A stretch of DNA of 64,000 bases from Hyparrhenia diplandra (GCA_015847255.1 JADLZK010008794.1:124001-188000), one strand, 5' to 3'. Positions 1 to 10,576 are shown, numbered from the stretch's first letter. Numbers and translations: made by a program. The notes: generated by a model from the letters alone, not told the origin.

Positions 1-1090
1 AGAAGTTTGATGAACGTGCCGCTGAAGACACATCTAGCACCGTCAAATCCATGGACTCTCGCATGACGTGCGAAGTCTATGGAAATGTTGGCCATTCAGG
101 AGACGATTGTCCCAAAACCCGTGAACAAGCTGCATACATCAACAACGGGTATCGTCAACAACAAGGAGGTAATAATGGTTGGAATAACCAATCTTGTCCA
201 CTATTTCAAGGTAATTTGAATTTCAACTCTAATTATAATTCGAATCAACCTTCACTTAAAGATATGGTTCTCGGCCAAGCTAAGATTAATGAAAATATCA
301 CCAAAAAAGATGATTAACAATGATAAAATTTTGGAAAATATAAATGCTAAGATAGAAGGGTTATCATCTGCTGTTAAGAATCAATTGAGCTTCAATAAAA
401 TGATAGAAACACAATTGGCTGCTATCCCTGCTAATAATAATCAAGGGAAGATTCTAGGGCAACCTGAAATCTCGCTTGAATCTGTTAACATGATCTCGAC
501 AAGGCTTGGTAAACCTTGTGCGAGTTGTACCTCAATTCTTAACAAAAAGGGAGACCCCGACCGTCCAACAATCATGTGCTCAATCGGCACCCACACTTTT
601 GACAATGCCTACTGTGACCTTGGAGCAAGCATCAATGTGATGTCCAGGGTAATGTACGATAAAATTTTAGGAGGACCATTGTCCCGTACACCTTTCTGAC
701 TGCAGATGGTAGATCAAACAACTAGGCAACCCGAAGGGCTGGCCGAGGATGTCATGGTAAGAATCAAGGGTGAATATGTTCCCGTAGACTTCATCATTCT
801 TAACATGGGTAGCAGCATTGCAGCTCCACTCATACTAGGGAGACCATTCCTACATATATACCACAAAAGCAGCTATCTACATAGGAAAAGGAGTAGTCAC
901 CCTTCATTTTAAAGAGAAAAATATTAATCTACCCTTTAATGGCTATAACAAAAATCTTGAAATTAAAAAGAGCCAACCCAAAAGACAGCCAGAACCGCAG
1001 GTAACTAACAAACAGGTTTGGCGAGTCAAGAAAGCAACATCTGCACCCACTTCTCCCGGGACAGATGTGCCTTCATCAAGCAAGAAATGA
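1..1090 (+). pseudogene. gag-pro: gag (3' part)-protease of element A, frameshifted
   Basis: The segment opens inside gag just before a zinc knuckle (CEVYGNVGHSGDDC, residues coded from about 69). The usual second Cys is Tyr, so the CCHC motif is broken. An N/Q-rich linker follows, then a retropepsin with CDLGASINVM (about 607-640) and the distal LILGRPFL (about 820-850). Three frame changes interrupt it: an extra A in the A-run near 302 (six A here, five in the second gag copy at 4875), one near 690 and one near 860. The tail after the protease is lysine-rich and ends at the TGA at 1088-1090. No reverse transcriptase follows. In the intact family this would be the capsid-nucleocapsid-protease polyprotein. 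Confidence 0.85.
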
Positions 1091-1454
1091 AGAGGGAGAA
1101 AGTCCTGCTCAACGGACTATAAAGGTGAGCCCTGGCCGACAGGTAAACCGGTAGTTATCCTTTAATAATTTCTTCCTAATAAATAAAGTCATTTCCTTTA
1201 AAAAAATATATATATATATTTATACATTACTTTTATACAATAATAATATTTTTCTTTACTTATAATCATAATATTTATTTCTTATCAAGAAAATCTTTGC
1301 CAATAAGAAATTCTAAAAATTAGCTCTTTGAAAAGCATAAAATTTTCTATTACTAAAACCTATTTTTAAAATAATTTTTGAAAATACAAAATACCATCAA
1401 ATATTGTTGAAAATTCAAAATTAGGAAGAGATTTTTGAAACCGAGGCAACCACC
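1091..1454. other. Spacer between gag-pro and the ORF1 promoter
   Basis: AT-rich non-coding stretch of the element, with a TA dinucleotide run near 1205-1222 and several A- or T-rich blocks. It holds the same position as the A-rich minisatellite of element C (15961-16120). I see no ORF or RNA gene in it. Confidence 0.6.
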
Positions 1455-1640
1455 AACGGTCACGAGTTCAAAGTGGCCGTTGTGAGCTACCTGCCAAAGG
1501 GGGACACAGCAGGGGCCCACCAGGGCGCGAGGCGTGGCGCGCACCCCTCACGCCGCTATCAGCCGGCCAGAGCCCAACGGCTCCTAGCCGTTGCCACCGC
1601 CTCCCCTGCTGGTAGTTTCGGCTATAAATAGCAGGAGGCC
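1455..1640 (+). promoter_or_regulatory. Internal promoter of ORF1 (element A)
   Basis: A TATA box, TATAAATA, lies at 1623-1630. Thirty bases upstream is the perfect 19-nt palindrome CAACGGCTCCTAGCCGTTG (1575-1593). Two more AACGG cores occur at 1455-1459 and 1477-1481 (the latter on -). Element C has the same palindrome at the same distance from its own TATA box. Downstream is a CT-rich leader (1655-1720), typical of plant 5' UTRs. AACGG is the core of the plant MYB3R-bound MSA element; that reading is inference. A promoter between gag-pro and the next gene implies ORF1 has its own transcript. Confidence 0.7.
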
Positions 1641-1852
1641 GGGGGTGACCTTCACTTCATCCATTTTCACTCACTCTCACTCCCTCAATCTCTTCCATTT
1701 TTCGCAATTCATTTTCTCCAACACCGGCGGTTCAAGCAAAGCAAACCTCCACAATTTTCTAGCTCCAGCAAAATCTCGAGTGTGAAAGTTTCATATTTTC
1801 ACTAACCCTCTCGCACCCGAGAAATTGTTCTTCATGTTTTTTTGTCTCCACC

Positions 1853-2970
1853 ATGGGAAAGTTCAGGAAAGCATTCTCGGGCATGAAGAGAGCACTCGCC
1901 ACTCAAGGCACTCCCAAGGCAGCTCAAGTTCCTGCTACGTGCAGCCCGATGAGCCCAAAGAAAATCCCATGCAAGAAGAAGAAGAAGAAGAAGAAGAAGA
2001 AGAAGGAGATGACCCGCAAGAGCAACCGAGGGTGGATGAAGACGACGAGCCTTACCTCGACTTGGAGGGCGATCGGGAGATGCAAGCGTACAACCACGTC
2101 AAGAACTGCGTCTTCCTCGACACGCCCATGTACGACTCTGACCTCCTCAAAAAAATAGGTATGGATTATAAATTTGAAACCCTTTGGAAAGCTGTCGGGT
2201 GGGAAACCATAGATCCTATGGACGAGGAATGTTCTCGTCTCCTAACAATTCAATTTCTTTGCTCCTTGCGAGAAAATCAAGATGGAATTGTTTTTTCATT
2301 TATTTGAGCAAACTTATTATGTTTCCTGGCAAGATCTTAGCTCGCATCTAGGCTTCAATCGAAAATGTGCAATAGAAATTGATTATGCTTTGGCTAGTTT
2401 TAATCACAATCAATTTTGGGAAGAAATTTCGGGTAGAGTTGAAACAGGTATTTTTAAAATTTTTAATTCTCAAATTCAGCACCCCTCTCTAAGATTCATG
2501 CACCGTTGGATGTCCATGACTTTATTACCTGTTCATCATGTAAGATGGGTGCATATGACCGAACTAAAACTGCTCTATGCCATCGTTAATAAAATCAAAG
2601 TTGCACGTGTGAAAGAAATGTTTCATCATTGGTTAGACACTATTAGACAATCTTCTGCAATTACTTGTACATCTTTGATCACTCGCATTGCGAATGCCAT
2701 TGGTGCTTTGGACGGACAAAATGTTGAATATATTTTAATCCGTCGCACTATCATTAATGAGCAATTCATGATACAAGGTCATCAGTTAAAAACTAATCAT
2801 GCAGGAGATCTATTTTCTTTTTCCCTGGCTATGCAAATAAGGTCACGTTACCTAACTCGGATCTTTGTTTGTATAAAAGCCAGGAGCTAACCTTTGATCT
2901 TAAGACTCAGAAGAAGTTCACAGGGAAAATCTTTCTCGCTGGATGGCACGAGCCACAGCAAAGCATTGGG
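1853..2970 (+). pseudogene. Athila ORF-1-like protein gene, element A, frameshifted
   Basis: Homologous along its length to the ORF1 genes at 16748 (+) and 60897 (-). The start at 1853 (MGKFRKAFSG) is chosen because all three copies open with a short basic stretch containing K.FSG or KAFS. The frame then shifts, and an acidic segment follows with a run of about 12 Glu coded by a GAA microsatellite (1973-2006). Conserved blocks come next: EPYLDLEGDREMQAY, LLTIQFLCSL, a second frameshift near 2290, FWEEISGRVETG, LRFMHRWMSMTL, ELKLLYAIV, CTSLITRIANAIGALDGQ. The region matches the plant Athila ORF-1 family as I know it; its function is unknown. The 3' end is fused to an LTR piece at about 2976. 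Confidence 0.8.
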
Positions 2971-2975
2971 AAGGA

Positions 2976-3590
2976 ACCAGCTGTGGGGATCTCCCTATTG
3001 CTTCCGACTTTGCCCCGTTTCTTAACTTGTGTTTCATATGACGTTAACTTGTTCTATGCATAGGTATGTATCTGACATACCTGCTTCTCTTAGATTTATT
3101 CTTTTATTCTTTGTTTTATCTTTATCCTTGAGGTCATTCCAAGTGTGTGTCCACTATCTACAAATCCTATCATTTACCCCTGCATAGCCCTTTGGCTCAT
3201 TTCTCCAAATGTCAAGTCATACTCATATCCATGCTAGAGGTATTCACACCATGCCTTCCTACAGGAAAATATAAATAATGATACCCTGATAATACTTCCG
3301 GGTGAAATGTTACAACGATAGATCCGTGCGTTTGCGGGTAATATCTCTAAAAGTTACGATCGATCGATAAGGCTTTCTTAGCACCACTATCAGAGACTGA
3401 CTTTCTGTCTATCTTCGGTGGTTGTGTTATGAAACGCCAACAAGCATTTCTGGCCGCCGTTGCCAGGGAATGGACTTAAAACCTCCATACTTGGTGATTG
3501 TGTTAAGAAATGTCAACAAGCATTTCTAGCGCTGTTGCCGGGGACAGATTCTAAGTCTCTTTTTGGCAGTGACGCTAAGAAATGCCAACA
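2976..3590 (+). repeat. Truncated LTR, left copy of element A
   Basis: The 3' portion of an Athila-like LTR, homologous to 5193-5789 and more distantly to 13290-13832. It holds the conserved GATACC...TTCCGGGTGAAATG block and ends in TGCCAACA at 3590. The 5' half is missing; the break is inside an ORF1-LTR fusion at about 2976. The last 150 bp contain repeated PBS-like units. Confidence 0.8.
3322..3339 (+). other. U5 hairpin (element A, left LTR)
   Basis: ATCCGTGCGTTTGCGGGT: 5-bp stem ATCCG/CGGGT (one G-T pair) around loop TGCGTTTG. It is equivalent to hairpins at 5538, 8377, 13659, 20887, 22712 and 48232. Confidence 0.6.
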
Positions 3591-3616
3591 AGCATTTCTG
3601 GCGCCGTTGCCGGGGA
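3451..3616 (+). other. Three tandem primer-binding-site units
   Basis: Three copies of an LTR-end plus PBS unit, spaced 76 and 72 bp: 3451-3469 (one inserted base), 3527-3544 (TAGCGCTGTTGCCGGGGA) and 3599-3616 (TGGCGCCGTTGCCGGGGA). Each is preceded by a variant of AAATGCCAACAAGCATTTC. The third matches the 3' end of plant tRNA-Asp perfectly as I know that PBS class; the first two are degenerate. The same order recurs in the right LTR, so the array belongs to the LTR. Confidence 0.85.
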
Positions 3617-3732
3617 AGGCATTGGTAAAAAGAACCTAGCAGGATATGTGTATGACATCATGAGAAATAGCCAGTGTCTATGCAGGCTAACTTTTTATAT
3701 TTTCTCCTGTTGTGGATGAAAACAGGATAGTG

Positions 3733-4922
3733 TACGACTGGTTTCGCTCTGCCGGACAACTTCACTCCTGATCCAGAGGCACTCCTAAGGAAGAACAAGT
3801 CACATACATCTTCTTCCTCTGCCACTTCATCAGCAACCGAACCAGTCGTTGCTGCATCATCTGAACCAAACAACACGGCCCGGAAGTCACTCCGTGAGTT
3901 CTCCATTCCCGCAGTCCCCAATGTGCCCACAGGGCCCATTGTCAACGTTGGGGACAAGAACTTTGAACTTAGGACTGGGCTGATCACCATGGTGTAGGCT
4001 AGTCCATTCTGTGGACTACCTAACGAGGATGCCAACGCCCACCTCCAGACCTTCCTTGAACTATGTGACACAATCGTTATCAAAGATGTCACACCCGATG
4101 CTATCAGGCTCCGTCTGTCCTTTCTCCCATGTGGGGAAAGCAAAACAGTGGTTCTACAAGGACAAGAATGCTATTGACACTTGGAGCAAATGCTCCATGG
4201 GTTTCCTCGCTAAGTTCTTCCCCATGGGCAAAACCAATGCCCTGCGGAGAAGAATCGCCAATTTCCAGCAAACATCAATTGAACCCATTCTGGTGGCATG
4301 GGAGAGGCTGCAAGAATACATCCAAGTATGCCCTCACCATGGGATGGAGAATTGGTTAGTTTTCCAAAACTTATAACACATGTCAAAGGGGCACCTAGAG
4401 CCGCTGCTGGTGGCGCATTTCTGTCGCTCACCGTTGATATGGCTATGGCCCTAATCAACAAAATGGTGGAAAATCAAGCTTGAGGCAAAGATAGAACACC
4501 ATCCAAACCACAAAAAGGCATGCACACTGTGAAGGAGACGGATATGCTTGCCGCAAAAATAGACCTACTCCTGAAGAAGTTTGACAAACGTGCCGCTGAA
4601 GACACATCTAGCACTGTCAAATTCATGGACTCGCATGACGTGCAAAGTCAGTGGAAATGTTGGCCATTCGGGCAACAATTGTCCCAAAACCCATGAAGAA
4701 GCTTCATACATCAACAACGGGTATCATCAACAACAAGGAGTTAATAATGGTTGGAATAACCAATCTCGTCTACCATTCCAAGGTAATTCGGATTTCAACT
4801 CTAATTACAATTTGAATCAACCTTCACTTAAAGATTTGGTTCTCGGCCAAGCTAGGATTAATGAAAGTCTCACCAAAAAGACGATTAACAATGATAAAAT
4901 TTTGGAAAATATAAATGCTAAT
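3733..4922 (+). pseudogene. gag: gag of the second unit of element A, start codon lost
   Basis: Homologous to gag of element C (13990) and B (22402, -). The expected ATG is ACG at 3733. There is a TAG at 3994-3996 where the homologues have Gln, and a frameshift near 4115. The capsid-type block follows (GKAKQWFYKDK, FFPMGKTNALR, RLQEYIQVCPHHGMENW), then the zinc knuckle CKVSGNVGHSGNNC with its second Cys replaced by Ser. The gene is cut at 4922, where it joins LTR sequence; protease and ORF1 are absent from this unit. Confidence 0.85.
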
Positions 4923-5537
4923 AGAGATGGTAATAGGAACGAAGTAACGGTTTGTTGTAGTTTCGAGTTCGCCCATGTTCTAGCTCGTCCATCCGAAGGG
5001 TGGGAGTCCGGGGGGTATGGCTAGTTTCTTAGTATGCGGGCGAGGTGCCCGGATATGGGGGAACCTTCTGATATGACGGCATGCCACGGTTGAGGGGTAG
5101 GTGGCAGGTGGTGACAGCCCTGTCCATCTCTTGTAATCCCCCATGTTCGTGTGTTGTGTAGGAGTTCGTAAATGTCTCTATCGGCTGGCAGACCAGCTGT
5201 GGGGATTTCCCTGTTGCTTCCGACTTTGCCTCGTTTCTTAACTTGTGTTGCATATGATGTTAACTTGTTATATGCATAGCTATATATCTGACATACCTGT
5301 TCTGCTTAGATTTATTCTTTTATTCTTTGTTTTATCTTTATCCTTGAGGTCGTTCCAAGTGTGCGTCCACTATCTACAAATCCTATCATTTACCCCTGCA
5401 TAGCACTTTGGCTCATTTCTCCAAACGTCAAGTCATACTCATATCCATGCTAGAGGTATTCGCACCATGCCTTCCTATGGGAAAATATAAATAAAGATAC
5501 CTTGATAATACTTCCTGGTCAAATGCTACAACGATAG

Positions 5538-5555
5538 ATCCATGCGCTTGTGGAT
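5538..5555 (+). other. U5 hairpin (element A, right LTR)
   Basis: ATCCATGCGCTTGTGGAT: stem ATCCA/TGGAT with loop TGCGCTTG. Relative to the other copies a G-C pair has become A-T on both arms. Confidence 0.65.
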
Positions 5556-5658
5556 AATATCTCTAAAGGTTATGATCTATCAATAAGGCTTGCTTAGCAC
5601 CACTATCAGAGATAGACTTTCTATCTATCTTTGGTTATGAAATGCCAACAAGCATTTC

Positions 5659-5751
5659 TGGCGCCATTGTCGGGGAATGGACTTAAAACCTCCATACTTG
5701 GTGATTGCGCTAAGAAATGTCAACAAGCATTTCTGGCGCCGTTGCCGGAGG
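5659..5751 (+). other. Two tandem primer-binding-site units
   Basis: PBS-like units at 5659-5676 and 5734-5751, 75 bp apart, with spacers matching units 1 and 2 of the array at 3451-3616. A third unit would start at 5780 but is cut off after AAGAAA. Confidence 0.8.
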
Positions 5752-5789
5752 CAGATTCTAAGTCTATATTTGGCAGTGATGCTAAGAAA

Positions 5790-7285
5790 ATGGCTTCAAT
5801 TGACAACATCCCCGAGGTGACATAAATTTTCCCCTCTTTGCTAATCTGGTGATTTCTTCGGTCATTTCTCTCTCTCTGAAAGCTTCCTTTAATTTATCCT
5901 AGGATGTTAAAAATGAGATCTTGATTCCTCGTCGTGACACCCCAAATAGTTTCTTTCTTGGTCCTATGGGCGACCCAGATCCAACTAAAGTTATTATAGC
6001 AGAAACAAGCTATCTCCCTTTCAAGAATTCTTTGATGAAGCCTTCAGGTTGGGAAAAATTGTCTTTTAGGACTTGGCCAAACCCAATTCCTGGTTGGAGA
6101 GACTGGTATCTGAAAGTAGCTGATAAAAAGCTAACCGACTGGGTCCTCCAACATCTAGATCAATGTATATCTTTATCCTTGTCAAATATGAAGAAGAATG
6201 AGCCGCTACTCAAAGTTGTGTCCTATTTCTGGTCCAATACATATAATGCTTTCTTCTTTGGTCATGGACCAATGACACCCTCTTTGGCCGACGTTCACAT
6301 GCTTGCCGGCCTCAACATCACAGGGCCAGTCAATCCTTCCATAGTTCTGAACAAATCAAGTTTCAAACTTGACAATGTAAGATCTGGTGGCTGGACCAAT
6401 TACATCAACACTCACAAATCCTCTAAAAAGAGTGTGGAGGAAAGAGAAAATGCAGCCTTCCTAAACATGTGGCTTGGTGTATCTATTTTGTGGATCAGCT
6501 TGTGGCCCAACATTCAATTATTTATCTTTGGCAGAGAAATTAGCATCAGGTTCTAATATCCCTTTAGGCAAATACTTGTTGGGTTCCTTATATAATCTGA
6601 TGAACCAAGTATCTCAGCATCTGATGAAAAATGAACCAGTATCGACAATCAGTGGACCATGGTGGTTTCTTCAACTCTGGCTCAATCTTCACTTGCACAA
6701 GATTGTGATCCAAGGTATCAGACCACTGAGCTTTCCTATCTTGACCTATACAGGCGAATAAGAAAAATCACTGGCCAAGAAGGATAAATTTTGCCGATGC
6801 TTATCCTTTGGTGAAGCAGCATCGGCAATTTCAACCGACTGCGATATTAGCCAATCCTTCAAGTTATTTTATAAAGGCTTTTCCACAGATGTCTTGTCCT
6901 GGTTCAAATACACTGACCCCCCAGAATTTGAATTAACATCATCCTTTAGATTTGAACTGGGCTGTACTGATGTTGAATCATCCAATATTTTCAATTTCAT
7001 AATAAAGCCAGGGCTGCTTCCCATAGAGGTTAGGCATGGCAGAGAAAAACCTCCAATCTCTTATGAATTTTACAACCCTTTGATAACTGCCAGACAACTG
7101 GATTTTGGTCAACTGCCCCCTAAGCTTTTCTTTCTGACAAATCGAAGCCAAGAGATCCAGTATTCACAGGGATAGAATTTAACAGAATCTTGCAGTTTGA
7201 AGAATCTTTGCCACATATAGCTATCACAGAACTAGAATGCCAACCAATTTCATCAATCTTTTTTATCAACTGGCGGCAAGAATGG
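5790..7285 (+). pseudogene. Plant mobile domain gene of element E, 5' part (split by element D)
   Basis: Exon 1 is 5790-5816 (MASIDNIPE), intron 5817-5902 (GTGACA...TCCTAG), and exon 2 starts at 5903 in frame. The protein has the plant mobile domain pattern: SYFWSNTYNAFFFGHGPM, then TPSLADVHMLAGLNITGPV, then INTHKSS and the second half with KLFYKGFSTDVLSWFKY. This domain occurs in MAIN/MAIL-type plant proteins and in transposable elements. A frameshift lies near 6470, stops at 6760-6762 and after 7172, and a frame change near 7180. At 7285 the exon is broken by element D; its continuation is at 33720. It lies on the strand opposite E gag-pro, so it is an antisense accessory gene. The promoter is lost because A LTR sequence abuts the ATG. 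Confidence 0.8.
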
Positions 7286-7822
7286 TGTGGGGGAGTCGCG
7301 CCCTGGGTACCTCGCAGCTCGTACTCCCGGGCCGCGACCTTGCGGAGCTCGGCCCGGCTCGTACTCCGACCTCGCGGAGGTCGGCCTGGGACTCATGCTC
7401 CTGAGCCGCGACCTCCCGGAGCTCGGCCACGGCTTGGAGTGCAGGCCGAGACGTCAAGTCCATGACCCGCACAACACTTGGAGGATATCCTGGAGATGCC
7501 GATTCGATAGGATAGACTCCAATCCCGGAGATCTTGTAACAGATCGTATCCTACCTCGTAGTTTCCATCTGTAACCCTACCCCCCGTGTATATAAGGCGG
7601 GTAGGGACCTCCTTCATTCGACACATTACTCTCATTGTAACCATTCAGATATACAGAGCACAAGACATAGGGTTTTACGTCACGTCGACGGCCCGAACCT
7701 GGATAAACCCCGGTGTCTTGCGTCTCTGAACAACCATCTAGATCTCGGTCTCACACACCCCGCCGAACCGATCTACCTCCGAGGATGCTCCCCGGAGGAT
7801 TGTCAAGGATTTCCCTTCGACA
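7286..7822 (+). repeat. 5' LTR of element D
   Basis: 537 bp, TG...CA. U3 is very GC-rich, with three imperfect units of about 57 bp built on GCTCGTACTCC...GCCGCGACCT. A TATA box, TATATAAG, is at 7589-7596. The internal region begins with the PBS at 7825. Confidence 0.95.
7589..7596 (+). promoter_or_regulatory. TATA box of the D 5' LTR
   Basis: TATATAAG within GTGTATATAAGG, about 230 bp before the LTR end; the same motif is at 33486-33493 in the other LTR. Confidence 0.7.
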
Positions 7823-7824
7823 GT

Positions 7825-7842
7825 TGGCGCGCCAGGTAGGGG
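7825..7842 (+). other. Primer-binding site of element D
   Basis: TGGCGCGCCAGGTAGGGG, two bases after the LTR end. This is a PBS type common in grass Tat elements; I do not assign the tRNA. Confidence 0.75.
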
Positions 7843-7868
7843 CGTGCGTGCTGATCTACATCAACTAG

Positions 7869-8217
7869 ATGGCCATCCTCGACAACATCGCTTCCTCAAC
7901 CTCCGCCGCCGGTTTCGCTTTTCAAGTCGGCACGATGATCTGCTTCGTCAACGCAAGTGGAGGCGAGGAGGCCTCCGATCTACCGCCGGCCATGCTGGTT
8001 CCACCAGCACTGGCGCCGGCGAACGCTTTTCCACAGGCCCCGGCGCCAACTCCGTCAAGCACTCCGGCTCTGGCGCCTGCGGAACTCCCGGCGGCCACGA
8101 CCCCGGTAGCGATCCACGCACCACCAAGGGTGCCGTCGGGCCTCACTTCGTTGACCCTGACAATTCCAGCCCCGGCCTCTCCAACATCGGTGCTGGATAA
8201 TGACATCTTTGGACCTC
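7869..8217 (+). pseudogene. gag: gag of element D, N-terminal part (split by element B)
   Basis: Starts at ATG 7869 (MAILDNIASS), the first ATG after the PBS. It codes an Ala/Pro-rich region (SGG..LPPAMLVPPALAPANA) of about 116 residues. Reading is broken at 8217 by insertion of B, and the frame resumes after the duplicated ACCTC at 24215. Low-complexity N-termini of this kind are usual in Tat Gag. Confidence 0.8.
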
Positions 8218-9788
8218 TGTTGGCATTTTTTAGCGCAATCACTAGAAACAGGTTTAGAACCCATCTCAGGTGACGGTGCCTCGAAATGCGCCGTTGATAT
8301 TCCTGAGTGGAACCACCATATCGGTGATAACACTAGGTCAATCAACAGTGATAGATCTTGCCAAAGTTGATATTTCATCCGCAAGCGCACGGATCTATCA
8401 TTGTAGCATTTCACCCGAAAGTATTCAAGGTATCGTTATTTATATTTTTCCAAAGGAGGGCATGTATATAAGAGGCTAGCATGGCATCTGAATATTGAAT
8501 TATGAGTATGCGATGTCCAACTTAAACATAACAGGGGTAAGCAATACAGTTTAATGGATAGTGTGACACACACAGGAATCCACCATAGAAGGATAAAAGA
8601 AATAGATAAAGAATGAATGAATAATCTAGTGGAGTAGTTCTAATGTTTTAGTCATGGTCATACAAATGAATATAGTTAGGATCATATGCAACATGATATA
8701 TGAATGGTTAGGTCTAGGATAACAGGGAGACCTCCCGGATACCATCCAGCCCAATGGAAGGCATTTACGAACTCCTACACGGCGATGCGAATGTGGGGGG
8801 ATTACAAGGGACGGACTAGGCTGTCACGACCCAGCCGCCTACCCCCTCGACCGTGGCATGCTGTCATATTCGCAGGTACCTTAATATCCAAGCACCATGC
8901 CCACATATAAGGCCACTACTCTTGTCCCCCCAGGATCCCCACCCTACGGATGGACGGACTAAGACAAGAGCAACCCCGAAGGAACAACGAACCGTTATCC
9001 CACCTCTAATCATGTTAGTCATATGATGATTGATGAAGAACAAGTATGAACATGTCAAGATCAAGATATAAGAACTATATGCTAGTTCATATATAAAGAT
9101 TATAACATGAACAATACTATACTCTAATTCATAAGTTAGACCATGAACTAAATAAGACTTGCAAGTAGAAGATGGCTCCATAAGAGATATATTACCAAGT
9201 AGCACTTCTTCTAGGAGACAAGCCCTCCTTGTAGCTCTTCTACTCCAATTCTAGCTAAAGAAAGAAGAAGAAGAAGAAGTAGAAGAAGTAGAGAGATAAA
9301 GTGGGAGAGAGAGAGAGGTGGTGGTGCTGTAGGTAGGACTCCAAGTGGTGTGTGTTGAGAGAGGGAGCGAGTGGGGGTATTTATACAAGGAGGAGAGGGA
9401 CCTAAGTGCTAATTCTACCCTAAACCGACCTTGGTCAGGCGTCCACGTTCACTGAACCGGGCCACGCACCCCCGAACCGCCCTCCTTGGCATTGAATGAA
9501 CCGCCACGCCGAAGCGGGGCCAAAACCGCCCCAACCAGGGTGCGGGCGCACCTTGGGGTGTGCGCACACCTGCCTGGGCTCGGCTGGGGCCGGGCCTTGG
9601 CAGGGTGGCGTCATTCGTCGTGAAAAGTTGTGCTCTGGGGTGTGCTCAGCCCAATGCTGATATTTGGGTCCATTTCTCCCTTGGGCTTGTCATCTTCAGG
9701 AATACGCTTTCCAGGGAGGCGCCTTTTGGTCGTATTTCCACCTGTATTTATATGTTTTCTGCAAGATTGTATTTGGAACACTACAAGT
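8218..9788 (-). repeat. 3' LTR of element B, 5'-truncated
   Basis: Matches 22553-24104, with about 96 percent identity in the part compared by eye. The equivalent of 24105-24209 is missing, and the LTR joins the 3' UTR at a short shared ACAAGT. The minus-strand TATA box TATAAATA is at 9378-9386. GA/GAA microsatellites at 9255-9330 are the CT-rich leader on the minus strand. Confidence 0.9.
8377..8394 (-). other. U5 hairpin (B 3' LTR)
   Basis: On the minus strand ATCCGTGCGCTTGCGGAT, a perfect 5-bp stem with loop TGCGCTTG. Confidence 0.65.
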
Positions 9789-9956
9789 CATATGCTTTGA
9801 TCAAGATGTGCAAATGTGTGGAATATTTTTTTTTGTATTTAGTGGACTCCAAGTATCATGACTCTCTCTTGTTTATTTGGATGAAGGGGGTATGGGCTAC
9901 CTTTATTTCATTTCTCTTTTTTTTTTGGACGAGTACTGAATTCCTCGTCTTTATTG

Positions 9957-9968
9957 GGACTTTTGTCC
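9957..9968 (-). other. 3' UTR hairpin II, element B
   Basis: Minus strand GGACAAAAGTCC, a 4-bp stem with loop AAAA; the equivalents are at 18858, 18943, 50384 and 58458. Confidence 0.5.
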
Positions 9969-10091
9969 ACCTTTCTTCTTTTTTTTAGCATAGCCCATAC
10001 TTCTCCTTTTTGCAACAAGAATTTTTGTGAGAGAGCATGATAAAACGAATGGAGTATATTTTTGTGGATGGAAAGGTACATGTTACGCGCA

Positions 10092-10108
10092 ATTCTCAGT
10101 GTGAGAGT
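10092..10108 (-). other. 3' UTR hairpin I, element B
   Basis: On + it reads ATTCTCAGTGTGAGAGT: arms ATTCT/AGAGT (one G-T pair), loop CAGTGTG. It is equivalent to the tandem pairs in G (50510, 50561) and H (58619, 58679). Confidence 0.55.
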
Positions 10109-10430
10109 CGGCATTTATTTCTGGGTGTATGTGAATCTTGATCATGGGTATATGAAAAGAATCTCAACATAGGTTTCAGTATTTTGACATAGGCTCATTA
10201 TGAAAACAAGTATCATATGACTAAGGTTTTTCAAGAATGATCATATCATCATGTCATATGGCTTTGGTAGGATTGTGCATATCATTGAGGAACTTTGAAT
10301 TTTGATTTTTGAAAAGAAATCTCTACGGATATCAAGTCATTCTCAGAATAATGTCATAGCAAGCCTATTTCTCCATATCATAACCAGCAACTACTTAGAC
10401 CAGATAGGCTTATGCAACCCACATGAATCA

Positions 10431-10576
10431 GGTTTTTCAAGGTGAAATATAACTTAGCCACTAAACTCAAACTTTAGAGAAATTTAAGTTATAAACTAGG
10501 CACGGTTTTTCAAGGTGAAATATAACTTAGCCACTAAACTCAAACTTTAGAGAAATTTAAGTTATAAACTAGGCAC
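10431..10576. repeat. Perfect 73-bp tandem duplication
   Basis: Units 10431-10503 and 10504-10576 appear identical, each beginning GGTTTTTCAAGGTGAAATAT. Element C has a single diverged copy of this sequence (about 18605-18690), so the duplication is private to B and recent. Confidence 0.9.

Larger units (their letters stand above)
1..5789 (+). mobile_element. Element A: rearranged Athila-like LTR retrotransposon array
   Basis: The order on + is gag-pro, AT-rich spacer, ORF1 promoter, ORF1, truncated LTR, PBS array, second gag, truncated LTR. The two gag segments (1-320 and 4581-4922) are nearly identical, and the two LTR pieces (2976-3590 and 4923-5789) share their 3' portion. This is what a tandem LTR-internal-LTR-internal-LTR array would leave after deletions. 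Both LTR pieces begin abruptly: at about 2976 the LTR is joined to the end of ORF1, and at 4923 to the middle of gag. The right end stops at AAGAAA, just short of the expected TGCCAACA terminus, and runs straight into the first exon of the plant mobile domain gene. The left end lies outside the window. Confidence 0.8.
4923..5789 (+). repeat. Truncated LTR, right copy of element A
   Basis: Matches the 3' half of the Athila-like LTR: the segment beginning AACGGTT..GTTGT corresponds to 13040 onward in element C. It is fused at 4923 to the middle of gag. It ends at GCTAAGAAA (5789), just before the expected TGCCAACA, where it meets the ATG of the plant mobile domain gene. Two PBS-like units lie at 5659-5676 and 5734-5751. 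Confidence 0.8.

Noticed and set aside
1853..2158. ORF with a poly-lysine run
   Set aside because: Shadow of the ORF1 reading frame; the true frame in this stretch codes poly-glutamate, as the element C homologue shows.
3599..3616. tRNA-like match TGGCGCCGTTGCCGGGGA as a tRNA gene
   Set aside because: Only the last 18 nt complementary to a tRNA are present, right after an LTR end; it is a primer-binding site.
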